This document shows positions 25,434 through 35,804 of a stretch of 61,923 nt of DNA, piece after piece (position 1 is the first letter of the stretch; each line of letters starts with the position of its first letter). Source of the stretch: a virus; IMG/VR virus record IMGVR_UViG_3300028284_000458, positions 1 through 61,923 of that record, one strand, 5' to 3'. A program made the translations under genes and the position numbers. The notes under the pieces are model-generated. The model was given only the letters and a program-made list of their open reading frames with translations, was not told where the DNA came from and made no database searches.

Positions 25434-26627
25434 TTATGAAATATGTGAATTTATATTTTCTACCCACGATTTTCTATTATCAAAAGACATCATATAAGTT
25501 TTTAATTTTGCAAACTCTGCAAATCTATCATTATGTGTATCTCTACGTATTTGCTTAATACATTTATCAAATTCATTCTTTGTAGATGCTCTGTATTTGT
25601 AATCAACTCCCTTTGCCCAATTAGTATGTATTATTGGCAACTTACCATAATCAACAGCTTGAAAGATTGAGTATCCGAATGGTTCTTTAAAATATGCTCC
25701 ATGGAATATTCCAAAATCTTTTCTCATAAAAGAATCAAGAATCTCTGGCATCCATTGATAAAATTTAATATTAGGAAACGTGTAATTGGTACTATCTTTT
25801 AAATTTTGAAAATCATACTTGCTTGATAAAATAAATCCAGAACTACCATGCATCCAATGCATACACTTTCTTGTTTCTGCTCTTGATGCAAACCCCACAT
25901 TTTCAAAATTAAGACTATCGGTAAACGGAATATTATGTTTAAATTCATAATAATTAGGAATAGAATATGTGTAATTTGGAAAATCATCAACAAGTTGTGT
26001 TGGATTGTTTCCTATCCAAATTCTTTTATCAAATGATTGTACAAATTCTTTATAGAAAGCAGAATCAACTTTCGTATTAAATTGTAATCTTTTTAATTCT
26101 GGCATATGTGTTAGAACTTCTTCCATTTCACTTGGATATGCATGAACAAATATTAATTTAAATTTATTTTCATATTTCCAAATGTGTTCTCTTTTGTGAT
26201 AATGAGAATGTAAATAGTATATCTCCGAACATTCTTCTAACAAATCAGTTGTTATTTCATTATCATCTCCATGAAAGTGCCAATCTAAATCACTTGGTAG
26301 TGAATCCGGATTAAAGTCAACAGGTTTTTTAGAATCAATTAATAACTTCCAATTTTTTCTAAATTTAATTCCCTTCCAAATATTTTCTATAAAATTATTT
26401 GTCCAAATATCAGCACCACCTTCAATTGTATTACCACAACCGGTAGTAATCATTAATTTTTTACCCATTTTTTTACCATCGGTGGGATTTCTAAACTTTT
26501 CATCAAAAGATAATTGATTGTTTATTTTAGAAACTAATACATCGGTATCAATATATTCATCTGAATTTATTAGGTAATTTACTAACGAAGATGTTAGTTC
26601 TTTTTTTTCTTTTTTGTATAACTTCAT
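25434..26627 (-). CDS. GT4-like GT-B glycosyltransferase
   Basis: A 397-residue protein with an early TGCGNTIEGGADIWTNNF (the N-terminal domain's Gly-rich acceptor loop), and a late DFGIFHGAYFKEPFGYSIFQAVDYGKLPIIH, where KEPFGYSxxxAxxxGxxPI matches the E(x7)E donor-binding region of GT4-family enzymes. It is the gene directly after the giant tail protein (11 bases), ahead of the leader for the rest of the island, so it may be co-expressed with the tail fibre and could glycosylate it. Substrates unknown. Confidence 0.72.
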   Translation of the reverse strand: MKLYKKEKKELTSSLVNYLINSDEYIDTDVLVSKINNQLSFDEKFRNPTDGKKMGKKLMITTGCGNTIEGGADIWTNNFIENIWKGIKFRKNWKLLIDSKKPVDFNPDSLPSDLDWHFHGDDNEITTDLLEECSEIYYLHSHYHKREHIWKYENKFKLIFVHAYPSEMEEVLTHMPELKRLQFNTKVDSAFYKEFVQSFDKRIWIGNNPTQLVDDFPNYTYSIPNYYEFKHNIPFTDSLNFENVGFASRAETRKCMHWMHGSSGFILSSKYDFQNLKDSTNYTFPNIKFYQWMPEILDSFMRKDFGIFHGAYFKEPFGYSIFQAVDYGKLPIIHTNWAKGVDYKYRASTKNEFDKCIKQIRRDTHNDRFAEFAKLKTYMMSFDNRKSWVENINSHIS

Positions 26628-26638
26628 TAATTTTATTT

Positions 26639-29600
26639 TTAACCACAGTAGAGGTAACCATATACATCTTCCATTCTACCATTTGAATCCCATGAAGATG
26701 ATTCCATGGCTTTTGCTACTGTATACGAACATTGTGTTTGTCTTTCTTCGTAAATTGGAGTTGTATCACCATTAAAGCCAGTTACAACCCACTCTGATGG
26801 TTGTTTCATTAAATAACCTGGTGTATCCGAAGAACAAAGTAAATCACCAGGTACAACATCACCACCTTGATTACACATTTTGAATCCTGTCACAGTATAA
26901 TAAGAGCCAGATTGATTATAGTCTCTACTATCCCCAACAGAAGCTACCTTCCAAATTTCTTTAGAACCAGTCTCACTCGTAGGAATAAAATTACAAAAAG
27001 AATCCATAAACGAACCAGATGTAAAATAATCAGGTGGATTATTATTTTTAGAACCAGTTGATTCTCCAATAATCGATAACCCAGACGAATTATATTCTAA
27101 CTCAAGTTTCTCCCATAAAATCCCAACAACAGAAGTATCTTTTGCCGTTGAAACTTTTTGAAGTTCGTTATTTGAATCTAACTTTACTAAATCACCTGAT
27201 GAGATTGATACTGTTTTATCTTTTTTATATCGGTGTCCTAATGTTACAAGTTCTGCTAATTTTGCATTCACATTATGTGAAAGTATTCCATCTGAAATAT
27301 AATTATGAACTATATCTAATTCATAATTCCAAACTTGAACTTCTTCATCAAAAGTTTCTATACTTTTTATTTTATCAATAATCAATTTTTTATCTTCATA
27401 AACATACAACTCACCACCAACTCCAAGTTCATCTATTGCAATCGCAGAGTTTGGATAATCAGGATGATATAGTAAATGTGAGTTAGAACATTTTAATTTT
27501 TTACCTAATTCTGTTTCGATTTTACTCCATCCTTGTACTTTATTGGTAATAATTTCATCAATTGATGACCATCCCCATTCTTTAGTTTCAAAGTTAAATA
27601 TTTTGATTACATCATCTTCTTTTGTATCTTCTACATTTATCTCACCTCGTTTAGAAATAATTTTAGTACCAGGCAATACACAACTATATCCAGTTAAATT
27701 ACTTGAAATACTCGATAATTCAGTATCAATATCCGCTTGCAAGCCTGAGAATGATGAACTACCAAATCTAGTACTAGAATTAAATTTAAAACCACTATTA
27801 TCAATTGAAAAGATACTACTAAATGCAGCTGTTCTAGTACCATCAAGTACTTTCGCTTCTTTTCTAATTCTCAGGTCTGTACCAGATGGGTCAAATACAC
27901 TACTAAAAGGTGCACCACCAACTTTAGCAGTAGTACCAAATGATGCAACACCTGAAGAACTTATATTAAAATCTGGTGCTGATATGAATCCACCTGAATT
28001 TATAATCATACCACTAGTCGTATTAGTTCCATCACCCCCACCACTTACAGTTCCACCTTGTAATTGAGTTGAGGTAAGTGCCCATCCACCAATAGTTCCT
28101 GATGTTGCCGTTATTGCTCCAGATACATTTACACCGGTTGCCGTTAAAACTCCTGCAGAATCTACTGAGAATGCTGGTGAAGAAGAACCTCCAAACCTCA
28201 TATTTCCACCAGCAATATTAATCTGACCACCTGCAGTTGTAGTCCAATTCGCGGATTCTATTGTTCCTGTGGTGATTTTAGAACCATCAATGGTTGTTAC
28301 ATTTGCCATATCACTAGTAGCAAAACCTCCAGCATTAATTAAATTTTGAGCCGCAGTTGCTGCAGCTGTTGCAGTAGTTGGAGTTACACTAGTCGTACCA
28401 TCTGTTAATCCGGCTCCTGAGAATGTTACCAATCCACTAAATCCTATTGCTTGTGTTACAGTACCAAATGTTACAGTACTTGCGTATCCAGGTCTATCAC
28501 TATCCTCTGTTGCGGTGTAGTTTGAATACCAATATTTGTTAGAGTTACCAGATGCATAAGTTGGTGTTGCCGTACTCCAATTTGTTGTAAGTGATGTGAA
28601 TGTATCTGGAAATGTTAATCTAGTTGCAGTAGGTAAAGCAGGTGCGGTTGCAGCTACATTTGCAAAGTTTACTCTACCTGTTACTGTTCTCAATCCATCA
28701 GCACCACCAGGACCTGTACCTCCATCAACTGCAAAGTTAGCAAATTGTGTTGCTCCTGAGAATGAACCAAATGATCCATTTACTGAAGTTCTTTGACTAA
28801 CCCACACATATTTGTTAGAAGCCGTTGGTGTACCAGGAGTAGTTGTCCAACTATCTGTACCGGCTGCAGTTGGTGTAGTTGGAGGCGTTGATGTATTATT
28901 TAATAAGTATATAAATTGAACACCACCTCCTTCTGCACCACTAAACGATTTAGTTATTGTTTGTGTTTTAGTGAATGGACCAAATGCAGTTCCGTTTAAA
29001 GTTTTACCACTAATAGCGTATGATATGGTTACCGAATTAGCTGAATCTGACATTGCTGAGTGGTCTGCAACAAGTGCATTATTTGATGAATCTGTTATAC
29101 CCCCAACCGTAATTCCTGTTGTAGTGGCTGCAACTGTCCAATGACCTGCAGTTGTACCAGCATTATCATAATCTAATTGAGTTGCTCCCTCATAGACACT
29201 TATTGTAGTTCCACTACCACCATGTGAAGAAACCACACCGGCATTACTTGCTGGTACTACGTGAGCCTCATTTGATAATATACCTTGTACATTTCCACTT
29301 CCTACATCTAATTGTTTTAAAGTAAATGTATCCGAAACACTACCATCAGCAGCTGCTGCGGTATAAGTTACAACCATTCCATCTACAAAGTTTGCACTTG
29401 TAACAGTTGTAGAACCACCACTTGTAGATACTGAGGTTGATGTTAATGTTCCAGCTGATGTGGTGAAAGCTCCATTTGCAGTTAAGTTTTGTCCATTTGC
29501 AGTTAATACAATTGAGGTAGGGGTTATATCACCATTTTGTGCTTTTGTAAATATATTAGATGTTCCACCAAGTACTACTGTTTTAGCATTATCCCCAGCA

Positions 29601-32600
29601 ATTCCTTCTTTTGCTTTACTTATTGCCTGAGTTTTATTGAAACTAAAATCAGTTCCGTTTAAAGTTTTACCACTAATAGCATATGTTATTACAACTGAAT
29701 CTGTTGAATCTGACATTGCTGAGTGTTGTGCAACAACGGCAAAATTCGTATCATCTGATATAGTACCGATTGTGAGTGTTGAACTTGGAGATTGAGTAGT
29801 AGTAACTGTCCAATGACCTGCAGTTGTACCATCATTATCATAATCCAATGCAGTTGCTCCTTCGAATACACTTATTGTAGTTCCACTGCCACCATAAGAT
29901 GTAACCGAACCATCCACATCTGCTGGTAGTACATGTGCTTCGTTTGATAATATTGCAGTTACATTACCACTTCCTTCATCTAATTGATTGAATGTTACAG
30001 TATCTGCTATTGAATCATCATTACTATGTGCAGTATAAGTTACAGTCATACCATCTACAAAATCTGAAGCTAGAAGAGTTGCAGTTCCACCATTTACACT
30101 TTCTGTTACCGAATCTAGAGTTACAGAATCCGTTGCTGTAAATGAACCTGCTTGAGTTAAGTTTTGTCCATTTGCAGTTATTACTATTGATGTTGGACTT
30201 AAAACACCAGCTCTACTTTTTCTGAATATTGGTGATGCTGAAGTTAAGGTTACCGTTTTAGCATTTGTACCAACTACTCCCTCTTTTGCTTTTGAAAAAC
30301 TTTGAGTTGTTGTACGTGAAAAATCATCTCCTCCAAGTCTTTTTCCTGATATAGTATAAGTTAAAACAACAGAATCAACACTCATTGCACTTGGTGCTGC
30401 TATGGTTGCCTTTTGTGTTCCATTACCAGTAACTGCTCCTTCTGTTAATCCACCAACATCTTCTACACTAATACTAAATTCACCATCTGTAGGTGTTCCT
30501 GATGTAAATGTTAAAATATCCGCACCTTCATAAACTTCTATTGTAGTACCACCACCTGTGAAATCCGATACTGAACCTTCTGCAGTTGCAGGAAATGTAT
30601 GAGATGAATTAGAATTAGATATTTGTATTGCATCTTTTCCTGCTCTACCTTTAGTAATACTTTGTTGAAATGAACCACTAAATAATTCTCCATTCAGTTT
30701 TCTACCGATATATGGATATGCAATATTAACCACATCAGTATCTATATCCATTGCAGTATGGTCTGCAACCACTGCGTATTTCCCACCATCAGTTATACCA
30801 CCTATTGTTAATTTATTAGCTGGTGTTACAATAGATGTAGTTAATTTCCAATGTCCTTGATATGGACTTGTTGGATTTAAGGGATTGAATTCTAGTAGAG
30901 TTGCTCCCTCATATATACTTAATTGTGTACCACTATTAGAAAAATCTAAAATAGAACCAGTCGCATCTGCTGGAAACATATGAGCTTGATTTGTATTTAA
31001 AATAGTCAAACCATCCGTTCCAGTATCTACTCTAATAATTGAAACGGAATCTTCAAACACAACCCCATCCTCAGAACCTGATACAGTAACTACCGTAGAA
31101 GTTTCTGAACCAGAAATTTCCTCTTTTGCAATTGTTCTTGTTAAACCAGAACCTACCAATGCAATTCCGTTTGTTGAACTAAAATTGAGTGATCCTGAGA
31201 TGTTCTCTTTAGTTGCAGTAAGTGTTATTGAAGATGGAGTAATTGTACCATCTTTTGCTTTTATAAAAACTTGTCCTGATGATTGTAATGAAACTGTTTT
31301 TGCACTAATCCCATCTGCCCCATCAGAAATAATATACCAAGTTTCATTAATTGTATTTTTTTGTCCAGTTCCTGGATCCGTAAATACTGCAGTAACATTT
31401 ATATCTTTAGATGCATATGCAGTATCAAATGCTATGTTGGTTTCATCACCATCAGCTGCTGTCATTACTATATGACCTGTTCCACTTTGTCCAGAAGTAG
31501 GAGTTGCAATTGTCCATTCATCTAAAGGATCACCAAAACTAGGTGTTATTCTTGTAGATAATCTATATTCACTACCTGTTGTATCAAAAAATACTGCAGT
31601 TGCCTTTAAGTATGATGGGTCATATGATGAACTTCCTACCAACCTTCTTGAAACTTTACCTTTAGATGCCACAAACGAACCACCACCAAGACCATCGGTA
31701 ACATCTACCAATGCTATAGTATCAAGCAATGTTCCATCATTTTTTCGTAAATGATATGTTGCTTGTCCATTTATTGCACTACTATCAAGAACTGGATTAT
31801 AAGTTACCCCATTTCCACCATCACTTGTTCCTAATAATGAAGTAGTAAGAAGAGTACTTCCACTATAAATTTGAGCATCTCCTTGAGAAGAACCACTTAC
31901 ATCAAATGAACCTGTTCCATCAATACCTTGTACTTGTAATTCTAAGGTAGCCGTAGGTATATATGCTCCCAACGTGGGTTTAGATGTTCTTCCTGCATTC
32001 TTTATTTGAGTACCTCTCAATGGTCTAATAAAAAATGTTGGTTTTACATCCTCACCAGGTTTTACAAATATAATACTTTCGGTATCTGCAAATAATTCTG
32101 TTGTAGAATCAGTAGCTTCTGAAACACCAACTCTGAATGAAAGTGGTGTACTTATAAAAGTAGAAGGTGGTGTAAATGTTGTAGTTTTACTATTAGCAGT
32201 ATCTCCATCAGTAAACGATGTTTCATCAGTAAAATGAACTCCTCCACCTGTAAATTTGAATTGTGCATCTCTAAAATTAAGAGAATTTGCGGTCAGAGTT
32301 ACAGAAGATGGAACAGGATTTGTTCCATCTGCATCATACATAATAGAATTATCACTAAATGATAAACCTACTTTTTTTGATGGTGAACCCTCTGCAGAAA
32401 CTCCAACTATAAAATTAATTGTTTTACCTGTAAGTTCACTTCCTTCTGAATTTGTTAAAGATACTGTGATAACTCCAGTTACTGCCGTTCCATCTGTTGG
32501 TGTATTTGGAGTGATTGTTCCATCATTATTATTTGTTCCATTTGTTACACCAGTAATTTTAAATTTATTAGCAGTTACAGTTCCTGTTGTATATGTAAAA

Positions 32601-35600
32601 TCAGTAGAACCTTGGTTTACACTAACACTTATATCTGATGGTGTACTAAATGTAAGAAAGTCATATTCTGAATTTACGGTTTGAGTTTGTGGATTCGCTA
32701 TTATTGTTGTAATGGGTTTTGCTTCTCTAATACGAGATATACTTGCAACAATATTTTTAGTATCAGAAGTTCCTTCACCATCTGTAAAGTTTACTGGAAT
32801 AGTAAGAGTTTCTGTATCAGATAACATATCATCCGCAGTATCACTAAATGTAATAGTATTTGATGATACTGTTCCACTCAATCCACCACTATATACCACA
32901 GTTCCTATTGAATCAAATCTATTCTCACCACCTTCTGTTGCTTTTACTTCAATAGTTTTAGGTGATTCAGAACCACTTCCTACTGAATTTGCATTTATTC
33001 CTTGTGATTGTAAGTTTACACTTACCTCTACATTTGGAACTGCTTTTTTAGATTTTGTATAAGATACAATTTTTTGAAATGATTGAGATGTTGAGTTATC
33101 ACCTGCAAGATATTCTATATTTAAACTTAATGAACCACTATCGTGTTGATTTGGAAATGCAGATATACCATACTCAGATGTTGTTGGTGATGTTGATATT
33201 GCAGTTACATTTGTTTCTGTTATCGAAGTAATATCAAATGTGTTTTTATTTCTTCCCCCACCAATATCATCATGTTCTATTTGAGTTCCTCCAATGAACA
33301 TTTGAACATTTCCTTTACTTGAACCAAATCCACCAGGTACATCTCCTGTTGATTTTGCTGGAAATGAAGTTGATTCATTTGAAAGTACAAGTGAAACTGC
33401 ATCAAAGTTTATAACTGGTGATATTGTTATCTCATCTGAAAATGGTAAATCAAATTGGTCAGAACCAGTAAATGAATAAGTTGTTTCTGGAAATGATCCA
33501 CCAGCAAATGATGAAGAATATTGTAAAGCTGATATTGTGTATGTATCAATACCTGTTCCATTATCAGTTACAGGTCCAACCAATGGTGGAGCTCCACTTC
33601 CTGAGTTTACTTCTATTGGGGTTGTTAATGAAAATAAGTTTTTACGTTGGGCTCTTATAGTTGCACTTTGCCCACCTGGTTTTGGTGAAAGAGTTGTTGG
33701 TTCGTATATAAATTGATTTACATTTGAAGTTACAATAAGTTGTGGTGCATTATCACCATCTTCTAATCTATATACAGTTTCAAATTCTTCAAGTTCTTCT
33801 ATTGAAGCAGTATAAACAATAGAACCAACTGTAATAGAATCATCACTACCACTAAAATCAGCTATTTTTATAATTGCACCTGCTGATGTTACATTTGAAA
33901 GAGTTCCAGGATAAGTACCACTATATGATGATGGATTTATATATGCTCCATTTACATCAAAAGCGGATGATGCGTAAGTTACAGAACCTGTTAAGTTATT
34001 TGTACGAGTTTTAAATTGTATTTGTTGAAATGGTGGATTCCCTATTGAACCACTTGTAAATCTAAATGCATTTCTATCCGATTCAAATGTTAATAATTTA
34101 TCACTTGAAGGGAAATCGTTACCACCTGTAAATGCTTTTGTTGAAGTTACATCAACAGGTATGTAATTATTATTTATATCATAAAACTCAAATTTGAAAT
34201 CAAATGTTTCTATCGCAAGTTTTCTTGGTATATCTTGTATTAACGTAAACTCATCTGGTGAGAATGATGTATCTTGTGCATTCTTAAGAGATACATTAGA
34301 GATATACCAATCACCACCATCTATATCAAATTTTAAATATGTATCCGTAGCTGTATCGGTTGCTAATATATTTTGAGATACCGTTTGTCTTGTGTTGTAT
34401 ATATCAGAATTATCTATTGTTAAGAAATTCTGTTCATAATTAGAACCACTAAAATATGCACGTATTGATGGAGTACCCACCGAACCACTTTTTAAAGTTC
34501 TGAAATTAAGAGTATATTCAACTCCACTTGATATTTCAAAACTACCACTTGTAGATAATGTTTGAATACCACCTTCGGATTCATCATAATCTATTTTAAC
34601 AGATGCGTTTAATATATCCGAATTGATTGTAACAGGATGGTCATCAGATGATGTTACCCAATAGTTACTTAAATTATTTTCATCGAATCTACCATAAGAT
34701 AATTCAGTATCAGTTGTAGTTGTTATATCTTTTAATAATTCTGATGATTCTAGTTTTGATTCTTGCACAAATTGAAAATCTCCAATTGTGTTTCTTGATT
34801 TCCTAAATACCTTAACTCTGGCAACATCCCCAACAAAGGTTTTTAGATTATTAAAGTTTATTTTTGCAAAAGAACCTGTTAATGCAGAATCTGTTATTGT
34901 TTGTCCTTCTACGAATTCAAAGGTTGTTGTGTATGGAGCTGGAAAGAAATCACCAACCGAAGCATCACTTGAAGTAAATGGAGTATCAACCATCACTTCC
35001 TTATTACTCAATACTTCAATTACATTTGCAGAATAGTTTAATGATGGAACTGAAATTGTATTATCATCTACTGAAGATGTCCAATTACTAATACCATCCT
35101 CTATTTTTAATTTATAATTTACACCAGCTCTCCATTTAGATAAATCAGTTCCACTTGGTGGATTTTGTGATATACCTGATAAACTACCTGTTTGTGTAAT
35201 TTGGGGAATATTTTTTGTAAATATGGGTTTTACGAGTTCATCTATTTTTACGGTAGGTCTTTTGTAAAATCTAACAATAGTTTCATTAGAAACGTTTTTA
35301 TTTATCTGTATATTCTTTTCCCACTTTACATTATAAACTCCCTTCCACTCATTAGGTATATCCAATACCTCATCAAGATCACTTAAATATGTTTTTAATT
35401 CACCAAGAATAGTAATTTTACCAATACCAATAGATACATCATCATAAACATGTATTGCTATTAATTTAGAATTTCCTTCATAATATTCAGGAACTCCATC
35501 ACCAGGTTCAAAATATATTGGATTACCATCCACATCAAGAATCTCTATTTTGATTTCAGTAGATTCTTTTAAGTGTTCAGAACCTTCAATTAAGAATCCA

Positions 35601-35731
35601 TTTTTACCACCTGTTAAAGTTTCGTTTAATTCTGTAATTCTGAAGTATTCCGAGTTTGGTTGCTCATCATTTTCAAATACTTGAAAATTTGATAAGTTCA
35701 AAAAAGGAGCGTATGATTTAATTATTGCCAT
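26639..35731 (-). CDS. Giant tail fibre/host-specificity protein with Ig-like repeats and Hint domain (3030 aa)
   Basis: A structural protein of 3030 residues, Ser/Thr/Gly rich with few charges. A long N-terminal part is followed by Ig-like/cadherin-like repeats (two clear copies at 28950-30290, more divergent copies up to about 31300), then a C-terminal region with coil-like ATGVNVSGAITATSGTIGG, typical of phage host-specificity (J-like) tails. A Hint domain is inserted at 2684-2820, leaving 210 residues after it. I place the start at the ATG 35731; a TTG at 35749 would add six residues. The candidate late-promoter motif sits about 20 bases upstream. It likely forms the long distal tail fibre; receptor unknown. 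Confidence 0.85.
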   Translation of the reverse strand: MAIIKSYAPFLNLSNFQVFENDEQPNSEYFRITELNETLTGGKNGFLIEGSEHLKESTEIKIEILDVDGNPIYFEPGDGVPEYYEGNSKLIAIHVYDDVSIGIGKITILGELKTYLSDLDEVLDIPNEWKGVYNVKWEKNIQINKNVSNETIVRFYKRPTVKIDELVKPIFTKNIPQITQTGSLSGISQNPPSGTDLSKWRAGVNYKLKIEDGISNWTSSVDDNTISVPSLNYSANVIEVLSNKEVMVDTPFTSSDASVGDFFPAPYTTTFEFVEGQTITDSALTGSFAKINFNNLKTFVGDVARVKVFRKSRNTIGDFQFVQESKLESSELLKDITTTTDTELSYGRFDENNLSNYWVTSSDDHPVTINSDILNASVKIDYDESEGGIQTLSTSGSFEISSGVEYTLNFRTLKSGSVGTPSIRAYFSGSNYEQNFLTIDNSDIYNTRQTVSQNILATDTATDTYLKFDIDGGDWYISNVSLKNAQDTSFSPDEFTLIQDIPRKLAIETFDFKFEFYDINNNYIPVDVTSTKAFTGGNDFPSSDKLLTFESDRNAFRFTSGSIGNPPFQQIQFKTRTNNLTGSVTYASSAFDVNGAYINPSSYSGTYPGTLSNVTSAGAIIKIADFSGSDDSITVGSIVYTASIEELEEFETVYRLEDGDNAPQLIVTSNVNQFIYEPTTLSPKPGGQSATIRAQRKNLFSLTTPIEVNSGSGAPPLVGPVTDNGTGIDTYTISALQYSSSFAGGSFPETTYSFTGSDQFDLPFSDEITISPVINFDAVSLVLSNESTSFPAKSTGDVPGGFGSSKGNVQMFIGGTQIEHDDIGGGRNKNTFDITSITETNVTAISTSPTTSEYGISAFPNQHDSGSLSLNIEYLAGDNSTSQSFQKIVSYTKSKKAVPNVEVSVNLQSQGINANSVGSGSESPKTIEVKATEGGENRFDSIGTVVYSGGLSGTVSSNTITFSDTADDMLSDTETLTIPVNFTDGEGTSDTKNIVASISRIREAKPITTIIANPQTQTVNSEYDFLTFSTPSDISVSVNQGSTDFTYTTGTVTANKFKITGVTNGTNNNDGTITPNTPTDGTAVTGVITVSLTNSEGSELTGKTINFIVGVSAEGSPSKKVGLSFSDNSIMYDADGTNPVPSSVTLTANSLNFRDAQFKFTGGGVHFTDETSFTDGDTANSKTTTFTPPSTFISTPLSFRVGVSEATDSTTELFADTESIIFVKPGEDVKPTFFIRPLRGTQIKNAGRTSKPTLGAYIPTATLELQVQGIDGTGSFDVSGSSQGDAQIYSGSTLLTTSLLGTSDGGNGVTYNPVLDSSAINGQATYHLRKNDGTLLDTIALVDVTDGLGGGSFVASKGKVSRRLVGSSSYDPSYLKATAVFFDTTGSEYRLSTRITPSFGDPLDEWTIATPTSGQSGTGHIVMTAADGDETNIAFDTAYASKDINVTAVFTDPGTGQKNTINETWYIISDGADGISAKTVSLQSSGQVFIKAKDGTITPSSITLTATKENISGSLNFSSTNGIALVGSGLTRTIAKEEISGSETSTVVTVSGSEDGVVFEDSVSIIRVDTGTDGLTILNTNQAHMFPADATGSILDFSNSGTQLSIYEGATLLEFNPLNPTSPYQGHWKLTTSIVTPANKLTIGGITDGGKYAVVADHTAMDIDTDVVNIAYPYIGRKLNGELFSGSFQQSITKGRAGKDAIQISNSNSSHTFPATAEGSVSDFTGGGTTIEVYEGADILTFTSGTPTDGEFSISVEDVGGLTEGAVTGNGTQKATIAAPSAMSVDSVVLTYTISGKRLGGDDFSRTTTQSFSKAKEGVVGTNAKTVTLTSASPIFRKSRAGVLSPTSIVITANGQNLTQAGSFTATDSVTLDSVTESVNGGTATLLASDFVDGMTVTYTAHSNDDSIADTVTFNQLDEGSGNVTAILSNEAHVLPADVDGSVTSYGGSGTTISVFEGATALDYDNDGTTAGHWTVTTTQSPSSTLTIGTISDDTNFAVVAQHSAMSDSTDSVVITYAISGKTLNGTDFSFNKTQAISKAKEGIAGDNAKTVVLGGTSNIFTKAQNGDITPTSIVLTANGQNLTANGAFTTSAGTLTSTSVSTSGGSTTVTSANFVDGMVVTYTAAAADGSVSDTFTLKQLDVGSGNVQGILSNEAHVVPASNAGVVSSHGGSGTTISVYEGATQLDYDNAGTTAGHWTVAATTTGITVGGITDSSNNALVADHSAMSDSANSVTISYAISGKTLNGTAFGPFTKTQTITKSFSGAEGGGVQFIYLLNNTSTPPTTPTAAGTDSWTTTPGTPTASNKYVWVSQRTSVNGSFGSFSGATQFANFAVDGGTGPGGADGLRTVTGRVNFANVAATAPALPTATRLTFPDTFTSLTTNWSTATPTYASGNSNKYWYSNYTATEDSDRPGYASTVTFGTVTQAIGFSGLVTFSGAGLTDGTTSVTPTTATAAATAAQNLINAGGFATSDMANVTTIDGSKITTGTIESANWTTTAGGQINIAGGNMRFGGSSSPAFSVDSAGVLTATGVNVSGAITATSGTIGGWALTSTQLQGGTVSGGGDGTNTTSGMIINSGGFISAPDFNISSSGVASFGTTAKVGGAPFSSVFDPSGTDLRIRKEAKVLDGTRTAAFSSIFSIDNSGFKFNSSTRFGSSSFSGLQADIDTELSSISSNLTGYSCVLPGTKIISKRGEINVEDTKEDDVIKIFNFETKEWGWSSIDEIITNKVQGWSKIETELGKKLKCSNSHLLYHPDYPNSAIAIDELGVGGELYVYEDKKLIIDKIKSIETFDEEVQVWNYELDIVHNYISDGILSHNVNAKLAELVTLGHRYKKDKTVSISSGDLVKLDSNNELQKVSTAKDTSVVGILWEKLELEYNSSGLSIIGESTGSKNNNPPDYFTSGSFMDSFCNFIPTSETGSKEIWKVASVGDSRDYNQSGSYYTVTGFKMCNQGGDVVPGDLLCSSDTPGYLMKQPSEWVVTGFNGDTTPIYEERQTQCSYTVAKAMESSSWDSNGRMEDVYGYLYCG
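27272..27682 (-). other. Hint (intein/BIL-like) autoprocessing domain within the tail protein
   Basis: Residues 2684-2820 of the tail protein. They begin with a cysteine (CVLPGTKI, the block A start), carry a block B-type histidine (CSNSHLLY), and end in VWNYELDIVHNY followed by GILSHN, the block F/G consensus of Hint domains with terminal His-Asn. At 137 residues, and without an endonuclease, it resembles bacterial intein-like type A domains. The residue after Asn is Val, not Ser, Thr or Cys, so classical splicing is unlikely; cleavage at the C-terminal Asn or at Cys1 is expected. Confidence 0.82.
28950..30290 (-). repeat. Tandem repeat region in tail protein (period about 675 bases)
   Basis: Two adjacent units, about 225 codons each, are recognisable at both DNA and protein level. 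Their landmarks are SNEAHVLPAD/SNEAHVVPAS, GGSGTTISVFEG/GGSGTTISVYEG, DYDNDGTTAGHWTV/DYDNAGTTAGHWTV and the boundary KAKEG...KTVVLGG/KAKEG...KTVTLTS. More diverged units carrying NQAHMFPAD and SNSSHTFPAT continue to about 31300. They probably form Ig-like beta domains in a rod and may vary in number between relatives. Confidence 0.75.
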
Positions 35732-35748
35732 AGAAATGTATCTTTCCA

Positions 35749-35758
35749 ATATAAATAT
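35749..35758 (-). promoter_or_regulatory. Candidate late promoter motif
   Basis: ATATTTATAT on the minus strand, with TGG following, about 20 bases upstream of the giant tail gene start. Confidence 0.4.
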
Positions 35759-35784
35759 TTAGAAAAAATATTTACTCATATATA

Positions 35785-35802
35785 TCTATAGAAATCTATA
35801 GA
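35785..35802 (+). promoter_or_regulatory. Tandem 8-bp palindromes, likely operator
   Basis: TCTATAGA occurs twice, at 35785-35792 and 35795-35802, with starts exactly ten bases apart, and ends two bases before the ATG of the ribbon-helix-helix gene. Two perfectly palindromic octamers one helical turn apart fit the paired sites bound by MetJ/Arc-type dimers. The position lies between the divergent tail gene and this gene, so it could control either. I saw no other TCTATAGA copy in the window. Confidence 0.55.
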
Positions 35803-35804
35803 TA

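Noticed and set aside
27272-27682. Full splicing intein with homing endonuclease
   Set aside because: Only 137 residues, no LAGLIDADG or HNH block, and the +1 residue is Val; a BIL-type Hint domain fits better.
27543-34376. Long plus-strand open frames under the giant tail gene (for example 27543-28067 and 32256-32684)
   Set aside because: They lie antisense to a clear structural gene, have Pro/Ser/Thr-rich low-complexity translations typical of reversed codons, and no ribosome-binding site or promoter.
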